From Laguncularia racemosa (taxonomy: Eukaryota > Streptophyta > Magnoliopsida > Myrtales > Combretaceae), in NCBI GenBank assembly GCA_037954665.1, contig JBBMOL010000367.1, forward strand, positions 62,001 through 126,000: a stretch of DNA of 64,000 bases, written 5' to 3'. This document shows, piece after piece, positions 57,422 to 64,000 of this stretch. Position 1 is the first letter of the stretch. Every line of letters begins with the position of its first letter. The position numbers and the translations under genes are program-made. The notes under the pieces are model-generated. The model ran no database searches, was not told the DNA's origin, and worked only from the letters and a program-made list of their open reading frames with translations.

Positions 57422-58756
57422 AATTTTTTTTAAATACCTTTGTCTTGCTCTATTTTGGTTTGGTTTAAATTTGATTTTTTTAGTCTTAATAAGATTAGGA
57501 TTGAATAGAAAATCGAATTCCATGCATTCTAAGCTTTAAAATGTTAATTTTAAGGTCCAAATTAGTTGAAATATAACGGGTCCAAATCAGGTCATAGTGA
57601 CCTGACTAGAGGCAGAAGATGACTTAAATTTAAGTCATCTTGAAAGTTAAGTCAACCTGTAAAAAAATAAAAAATAAATAAATAAAGGAGCGCTAACATC
57701 AACACATGATCTCTAGCTTTTCTTTTACTTAGAGACCTATGTTTGAAACTAAAGATTTCTATCTACTATGTTGACCTTGGCTTCCTTTGAGACGCATGTC
57801 ATACGACTGGCCCCACACGTGCAATGCACGCGTGCATTTGAAAATAAAAAATGTGTAGAATGTGCTACTCCTAAGATTCGAACCCCTGACTGTTGAATGA
57901 TTTCATGTGCATGGTGTAGAACTCAACCAATTGAGCTAAGTCTCTTTACATGATTTTCGGCCAATTTTATTATAAATTTAATGGGCTTTAAATCGAGATT
58001 TCAACACTTAGTAAAAATTAAGCTTTATAATTTTAATGTATCTATATTATTTATTGTTAATTATATAGATAACATATAGTAAACAATTTTACATATTGAA
58101 ATTATTTATCTTCATTATTGAAGTAAATTAATCCATACTGGCTCTCTATGAGTTTAATTATCAAGATATGTGCTTATATTATTATTTGTTTACATGTATG
58201 GTTTATGGTTTGTTATTATACATGTAATGTTGGAGATGTTATAAGTATGTTAAAGTTAAGTTCATAAGTTATTACTTACCGTTTTTCACAATAATTGAGC
58301 CTAAGGATTTAGTTAATGTTTATGTGACTTGTACAATTTCAATTAATTAAAGAGTAGCCATAGTATCTTTAATTAATTAAAATTGTATATATTAAGGATG
58401 ATAGGATCATATGTGAAAATAAACATTAGTTGTGATTACTCATATGCAATATAATAGATCTTATCCCACAAGAATTTTTATTATGTTGTGTATGATTAAT
58501 TAGGATAAAATATCAAATTATATTTTCTAATTTACCTATAGTGATTAAGAAAAGGAACATGATTTGATAGTTTTATTGTAAGACTTCAAATGAATCTAAT
58601 TGAATTGGAACTTTAGCCCACGGGCAAGTTTTATATCACTAGAATCATACTTTAGCATGATTTTACATTAGTAAAACATGACATGTCTTAATTAGCCTAA
58701 AAAAATTTTGTAACATGAGCATGTATAATTAATTATTGCAACAATTTAACCTATCA
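57422..58756 (+). other. E10 leader, AT-rich, with tRNA-like insertion; no gene
   Basis: The leader is unusually long, about 1.3 kb. It holds a minus-strand tRNA-like sequence (57873-57939) and AT-rich DNA without reading frames. The excess length suggests inserted material. Confidence 0.6.
57866..57945 (-). ncRNA. tRNA-like sequence (SINE-head candidate) in E10 leader
   Basis: On the minus strand TTAGCTCAATTGG (A box, 57927-57939) and GGGGTTCGAATCTT (B box, 57873-57886) are spaced about as in a tRNA. An anticodon arm is not clear. After the B box the sequence continues with a T-rich run. It resembles the tRNA-like part of the E9 LTR. Confidence 0.45.
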
Positions 58757-59510
58757 ATTTTTCTAATGTACGATGTGATGTTCCTGAACTTAAAGGGGAT
58801 AACCATAAGTTCTTCATATAGGATGGATAGACATTGATTATGCCATAAGGAAACTGAAGCCTCCTGCAATAACTGAAACCAGCACTCTAGATGCATTAAG
58901 CCCTTGTGAAAAATGGGAGTGATCTAATCACTTCTCAATTACATTCATAACAACTAAAATTTCTGCTAGTATAAAGAGCTCCATCAAGCATTATCAAAGG
59001 GTTCAAGATCTACTAAAGGCCATTGATAGGCAATTTGCTACTTCAGATAAGGCAATAGCTAGTACCCTAATTATAAAGCTTTCGACTCTAAGGCTCACCA
59101 GCATTAAGGGTGTGCATGATCATATAATGCACATGAGGGATATTGTGGCCCAATTGAAGGCATTAGAAGTTGAGTTATCAGAATCCTTCTTGGTTCACCA
59201 CGTCTTTCACACTTTACCTCAAGAGTATAGGCCATTTAAGATATCTTACAACACACATAAAGATAAATGGTCAATCAAGAAGAAGGCAAACTACTTATGG
59301 AGGAGAAAGAGAAGGAAAGGGTAAACTTAACTACTCATAAAAAGAGTAATAGAAAGGACCAGGCTAAAGACAAGGGAAAAGGGAAAATCCCTCCCACAAA
59401 GGACATAAAGAAAGAGGTTACGTGCTTCTTCTGTAAAAAAGAAGGGACACATGAAGAAACAACGCTTCAAGTTCATGTAGTGGCTTGATAAGAAAGGTAC
59501 TCAACTTTCA
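58757..59510 (+). pseudogene. gag: E10 gag (UBN2-type), decayed
   Basis: The Copia gag begins near VPELKGDNHKFFI at about 58780. It has many stops to 59111 and then an open piece, 59112-59324 (MRDIVAQLKALEVELSESF, LVHHVFHTLPQEYRPFKISY). A deletion and frame change follow. The frame 59267-59488 shows LTTHKKSNRKDQAKDKGKGK and the zinc-knuckle start CFFCKKEG. A further frame change restores a GHMKK-type knuckle continuation. It is a non-functional remnant. Confidence 0.83.
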
Positions 59511-59640
59511 CTTGCTTGTTATGAATCCAATATGATTGATGTTAATCATAACACATGGTGGATTGATTTTGGTTCTACAATCCATGTGACTAATTCATTG
59601 CAGGACTTAAAAAACTTGTAGAAGCTAATGGGAAGTGAAT
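59511..59640 (+). pseudogene. E10 protease with altered active site
   Basis: The Copia protease region reads NHNTWWIDFGSTIHVTNSLQ at about 59549-59608. The family motif is D-S-G-(A/S)-(S/T); here Ser after the Asp is Phe. The Asp itself is kept. A stop follows at about 59620. Confidence 0.8.
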
Positions 59641-60685
59641 GTAGCATCTATTTAGGTAATAAGATGTCCTCACATGTGGAAGCAATTGGAACATGCAACT
59701 TAGTTTTAAGTAGTGGTTACATTTTGAATTTGAAAAAAGACATTTTATATCCTTGGTTATTCTAAGAATTTAATTTCATTTTCTAGACTTGTGTTACATG
59801 GTTATTCCTTTAACTTTTCGTACTCTGGATTTAAATTATTTTATAAATTTGATGTTATTGGATATGGTACCTTATCTGATGGTCCTTTTCTACTTAATTT
59901 ACTAAATGACGATAACCATGTCATAATACATGTTCAAGAAAAAGGTTGGCACTAAATGATGTGTTATGAATGAAGAATCCTCTATGTTGTGGCATTAGAG
60001 TTTAGGATATATCTCCATTGATATAATTAAAAGGTTGGTGAATGATGGGATACTTGGTGTTTTAAATTTCACTAACTTTGAGACTTGTATAAGTTGTATT
60101 AAGGAAAAACAGACTAACAAGTCAAAGAAGGGTGCCAAGAGGAGTTCTAAATTATTGGAAACCATATACACTGACATTTGTAGTCTAAACATAAATGCAC
60201 ATTATAATAGGTATTTTGTCTCTTTCATAGATGATTACTCATGATACATGTATCTCCACTTGCTTGACAACAAGAATGAAGTGATAGATGCTTTTAAAGT
60301 ATTTAACGCTGAAGTAGAGAAACAATATGGAAAAGAAATTAAAATCATGAGATCCGATAGAAGCGAAAAGTATTATGGTAGATACATAGAGAGTGGATAA
60401 GTAACTAGTCCATTTGCAAGGTTTCTTCTAGAAAATGGGATTGTTGCCCAATAAAGTTTACTTGGCTCTTCAGATCAAAACGAAGTAGTAGAAAGAAGAA
60501 ACCGAACATTATTGGACATGGTGCAGAGCATGCTTGCAAGCTCTAAACTTCCTAACTCATTATAGACAGCTCTTAAAACAGCTGCACATATATTGAATCG
60601 AGTTCTAACCAAGGCTATCAAAAAGAAGCCATTTGAGTTATTTAAAGGGTGGAAACCAAGTTTGCGACATGTACACATTTAATGA
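59641..60685 (+). pseudogene. E10 integrase, decayed
   Basis: The zinc-binding region reads LWH then GYIS, where the second His of the usual GHIS is Tyr. The Cys pair is TCISC. The core has Asp in TIYTDICSLN, Asp in KIMRSDRSEKYYG and Glu in NEVVERRNRTLLDMVQSML, so the three acidic residues remain. In-frame stops are at about 59762, 60242, 60400, 60452 and 60565. The order before reverse transcriptase marks it as Copia. Confidence 0.87.
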
Positions 60686-61247
60686 TGTCCATCTAAAGTA
60701 AGGGTCTACAATCCACATGAGAAGAAGTTAGACCTGAGGACTATTAGTGGATATTTCATTAGATATACTAAAAAGTCTAAAGGATATAGATTTTATTCTC
60801 CATCTCATAACATTGAGTTTGTGGAATCAAAAAATACAAAATTTCTTAAGAATAACTTGATTAGTGGAAGCGATCAATCTTAGGGCCTTGGTTCTAAGAA
60901 AGATCATATAAATGCTCAATATGCCACTTCAAGTAGTAGGCTGATCATTGTTGTTAACAACATGCCTCTAGCACAAATGCATGTTGAAGAGCTAGTGCTG
61001 GAGGTACCACAAACTACTAATCTTAATGCCGAAGCTTAATAGATGTTCAAAGCTATTAATCAACTAGCTAAACAACATGATCCTATTCCTCAAGAGAATG
61101 TTGATGCAGCATTAAGAAGATCTACTAGAGTATGGAAATCAGCAATTCCTTGTGACTATGTTATGTATCTACAAGAGTCTAACTACAATGTTGGAGTCGA
61201 AAATGATCCTAAGACATCTTCATAGGCCATGAGTTTTAAGAATTTGA
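60686..61247 (+). pseudogene. E10 integrase-RT linker, cut by E11
   Basis: The linker reads RVYNPHEKKLDLRTISGYFI, SPSHNIEFVESKNTKFLKN and, in the frame 61043-61225, NVDAALRRSTRVWKSAIPCD and VMYLQESNYNVGVENDPKT. An AMSFKN-like piece is the very start of the RT domain. The sequence ends at 61252 where the E11 LTR starts. Confidence 0.83.
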
Positions 61248-61252
61248 ACTTA

Positions 61253-62091
61253 TGATACGAACCACGCCAACCCGTGACGAAACCCAATACCAATACGTTC
61301 GGAAATTCGTTACCTAAGACGCCCAAACACCTAAAGTGGAAACCGCGACCCATTGTCTATAAGCGAGATAAGAACCTTGGTATAATGTGAAGACGCCACA
61401 ATCGGGATGAAAGACCAATTGATAAGTCGGAATGAACACCACGAAAATCAATCCGATAAGTTCAAATTAGTTCTTGAAAAACCAAGAGAGGTGCCTCTCA
61501 AAAGTGTTTAATGTTCAAAGATGTAAATTCTATGTTGTTCTAAACCCTATGAGCTTTTATACTAGGGTTACAATTCGTGAAAAACAAGTCCAAAACGACG
61601 TAGCTTAGATAAGTTGCGTAAAAACATGAAAACAGAACAAGCTGGCCGGCAGGGGATACACAACCGTGTACTTTGGCCGTGTACTTTTCTGTGCACATTC
61701 CGGTCACATACACGACCGTGTACTTCTGGTCGTGTATCTTTCTGTGGATTTGCTTGTCTCCATATACGGCCGTGCCTTTTAGCCGTCTATCTAGCCGTGT
61801 ATGATCCTGTGCAATCTTGGAATTCCTACACGGCCGTGCCTTGAACAGACACGCCCTCTTCAACCCGCGTCCGGTGTGACTTGTATAAAAGCAAAGGTCT
61901 TCCCATGGTTGTTCCAATCCGTTCCAACTTCATGATTGCTCCAATCCTTTCCGGCTTCATGGACAACCTTTATCAACCCGTTAAGTGCTTCCTTGAATCG
62001 TTTCGCTTGATTTCTTGTGATCGGTCCAGGCGGCACTTCAAGAGGATCCACATTTCTTCTTCCGGCTTGGCTCTCATCATAGATCTCATCA
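61253..62091 (-). repeat. E11 3' LTR (839 bp)
   Basis: On the minus strand it runs from TGATGAGATCTATG to TTCGTATCA, matching the E2 LTRs. It carries the full GC-rich palindromic array (61660-61840). A TATA-like TATAAAAG is at about 61555-61563. Open frames in both directions here are shadows of the LTR. Confidence 0.92.
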
Positions 62092-62104
62092 TTCCCCTCC
62101 TCTT
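62092..62104 (-). other. E11 polypurine tract
   Basis: On the minus strand AAGAGGAGGGGAA, identical to that of E2, abuts the 3' LTR. Confidence 0.88.
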
Positions 62105-63120
62105 GAAAAGGATTTGTCCTCAAATCATTGCCTGCATCAAATAGACTCAGATCAGTAACATAAAATGTGATACTTACTGGATACTTACCTGGTAAATTTT
62201 TCTTGTAGGCATTATCATTGATTTTCTCAAGCATCGGAAATGGACCGTCTTCCAAAGGGTTCAACTTGGATCTCCTCTGCAATGGAAAACTCTCCTTGCG
62301 AAAATGCACCCAAACCCAATCTCCAGGCTGAAAAACTTGGGTCTCATGTCCTTGTTCACCCTTGAAGCGACCCTGGCATTTTGTTTTACAATCCTAATCT
62401 TTACTTGTGCATGTAGCTTTCTCACGAAATCTGCCTTAGAATCAGCATCAAAACTCACAAACTTGTTAAGTGGCAATGGCAATAAATAAATAGGAACCAA
62501 TGGGTTAAAACTATACACAATCTCAAATGGTGAACAATGAGTAGTGCTATATAAAACCCTGTTATATGCAAACTCCACAAATGGTAGACAATCCTTGCAA
62601 GTCCTAATGTTCTTATCTATGATTGCCCCTAACAATTGAATTAAAGTCCTGTTAACCACATTAATTTGCCCATCAATTTATGGGTGACAGATAGTTGAAA
62701 ACATCCGTTTAGTTCCCAACTTTTCCCACAATACTCTCCAAAAATGACTCAAAAATTTCTCATCTCGATCATTAACAATGCTTTTAGGTATACCATGCAG
62801 ACGCACTACCTCTCTAAAGAACAAATCAACAATGTGTATAGCATCATCAATTTTATGACAAGGAATGAAATCAACCATTTTAGGAATCCTATCCACAACC
62901 ACAAAAATAGAATCTCGACCATGCCTAGACCTTGGTAATCCTAACACAAAAGCTATGGAAATGTCTATCCAAGGCTCATGAGGAATGACACTAGACTCAT
63001 ATAACCCTTCTAAGAAGACATCTAAGCGAGGCATAGGATGACGATACTTTACCGTGATGTTGTTGATGGCGCGGTAGTCAACACACATTCTCCATGTCCC
63101 ATCCTTCTTAGGCACCAAAA
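62105..63120 (-). pseudogene. E11 fused reverse transcriptase-integrase remnant
   Basis: Minus strand. The piece 63120-62990 reads ILVPKKDGTWRMCVDYRAIN and VKYRHPMPRLDVFLEGLYES, the start of reverse transcriptase. Directly after it comes VIPHEPWIDISIAFVLGLP, the integrase core. About 1.4 kb of RT, RNase H and the integrase zinc region are therefore deleted. The second Asp (IVNDRDEKF) is present. After a stop near 62677, QINVVNRTL stands where E2 has QTEVVNRTL, so the catalytic Glu is Asn. The C-terminus (FPLQRRSKLNPLEDGPFPML, TDLSLFDAGNDLRTNPFQE) reaches the polypurine tract. Confidence 0.87.
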
Positions 63121-64000
63121 TGATGTGCCTAAACACACTTAAAAGCACATCCAAAAGACTCAAGAATAACTATCTCAAGTCAAGGCAAAATCGGATCCAA
63201 AAATGGCACTTTTCAAATGAACCCTAATGATGAAAGGATGAAATTCAAACAACCAATGATATAATCAGAATACCTCAATGAAAATAACTTCTAACAACAC
63301 TCTAATTTCATGTAATCCACGTAAATGAAGCCTCAAATTGACAAGGAGAAACCGTAACAAAATAATCCTTTTTCCAAAATTGAAGAACACGTTAACAAGG
63401 AAAATCCTCAAGGAGATTCGGATCAATTTGTTAATTCCTTCAAATAAGTACAAGGATTCATGAACAATAAGATGTGTATCTAACCAAGAAATATCTCAAA
63501 TCAACCCTAGATATAACACACTAGAGAAGAAAAGAAATCACAACAAAATGAAATTGATATAACTCACAATTTCAATATGTTGTACTCGCCACAATTTCAA
63601 CTCTTGGGATGGAAATTGATAAGAGTTTGGAACCAAGGTATGAACCCTAATTCTCACGTGAAAAGAGGTGTTTAATCTGCAAAATGATAAGCCTCCTCAA
63701 ACCCTCTCTTAAGCAAGTATTTATACTTGCTACTCCTAGGGTTAAAAAGTGCTCAAAATTACAAGTTTGTCACTTTTAAGGCGGCTATCCCTAAATGAAA
63801 ATTACAAGAAAATAAAAGTGTCCCAAAACCAAAATACAAACAAAATAGTTCATAAAAGAATAAATATATAAAAGAAATGGTCTTCAAGATGCCGGTCTTC
63901 TATAGGATCCAACGGCCTAGCTCATCACCGGTTCAGGTCGGTTCATGGATAACCCACAAGCTAAGTCTGAGGGAGTTTGTCCATTGCCCTATAGAATATG
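63121..64000 (-). repeat. E12: E8-type LTR (minus), runs off right edge
   Basis: At 63121 the plus strand reads TGATGTGCCTAAACAC, the reverse complement of an LTR end like that of E8 (GAGCACATCA). Similarity to the E8 LTR continues, including the TATA region (minus-strand TATAAAT near 63718-63726) and a CTAGGAGTAGCAAG stretch. LTR sequence abuts E11's RT directly, as expected for a 3' LTR at an insertion site. The left duplication would be CAAAA (63116-63120). A CCGGTCTTC/CCGGTTCAGG block lies near the right edge. Confidence 0.82.

Larger units (their letters stand above)
57189..61252 (+). mobile_element. E10: Ty1/Copia element, truncated at reverse transcriptase by E11
   Basis: A short LTR, a primer-binding site, gag, protease and integrase follow in Copia order (integrase before reverse transcriptase). 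The coding part ends at about 61247, just where RT should start, because the E11 LTR begins at 61253. The right half lies outside the window. Reading frames are heavily broken, so it is old. Confidence 0.87.
61253..63120 (-). mobile_element. E11: E2-family element (minus) with RT-integrase deletion, cut by E12
   Basis: The LTR, polypurine tract and pol sequence match E2 closely in the opposite orientation. The left target duplication would be ACTTA (61248-61252). The other side is not in the window. Pol is shortened: an RT fragment is joined directly to integrase. E12 is inserted in the RT part at 63120/63121. Confidence 0.9.

Noticed and set aside
57866..57945. Functional tRNA gene
   Set aside because: A and B boxes are present, but a clean cloverleaf and anticodon arm are not visible; a SINE remnant is more likely.

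Overview
This window is plant nuclear DNA, most likely from a large angiosperm genome. It is almost entirely nested LTR retrotransposons. I see no host protein gene, rRNA gene, functional tRNA gene, CRISPR array or operon. Plant origin is supported by primer-binding sites for plant initiator tRNA-Met, tRNA-Asp and tRNA-Arg, by Athila-like and Tat/Ogre-like coding modules, by an additional RNase H in the Ogre-like element, and by AT-rich intergenic sequence. The species cannot be named from the sequence.

I number the elements E1 to E12 from left to right. Left block (1-15235): E3 is a decayed Tat/Ogre-like gag-protease remnant (+). E1, an Athila-like element (-), lies inside it. E2, a complete Ty3/Gypsy element (+, 1425-8166, target duplication GCCAA), interrupts E1's protease codons. 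Middle block (15236-40343): E4 is a truncated Athila-type LTR (-) split by E5 (+, 16466-20029). E6 is a Gypsy element (-, 21265-40262, duplication AAATA). Its integrase is split by E7 (Athila-like, +, 22277-35073, duplication TCCAT). The 3' region of E7 is split by E8 (+, 27315-32103, duplication GATGA).

Right block: E9 (-, 40344-54501, duplication AATAT) is an Ogre-like element with three LTRs and one and a half internal domains. After an unassigned stretch (54507-57188) comes a Ty1/Copia element, E10 (+, from 57189). It is cut before its reverse transcriptase by E11 (-, same family as E2), and E11 is cut by the LTR of E12 (-, E8-type), which runs off the window.

Functionally, intact polymerase coding sequence is rare. 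E2 carries all pol domains with several stops. E1 has an open pol frame that runs off the left edge. E3, E5, E7 and E8 keep gag and protease but lack reverse transcriptase, RNase H and integrase. E5 and E8 share gag and LTR-tip sequences with the pol-bearing E6, so mobilisation in trans is plausible. Premature stops are mostly at expected Gln codons, as expected from deamination of methylated CHG sites. Several unrelated LTR families carry arrays of short GC-rich, often palindromic motifs (CACGGCCGTG or CAAGGCCGG type) just upstream of their TATA box. That cross-family pattern and the three-LTR Ogre structure are the most unusual features here.
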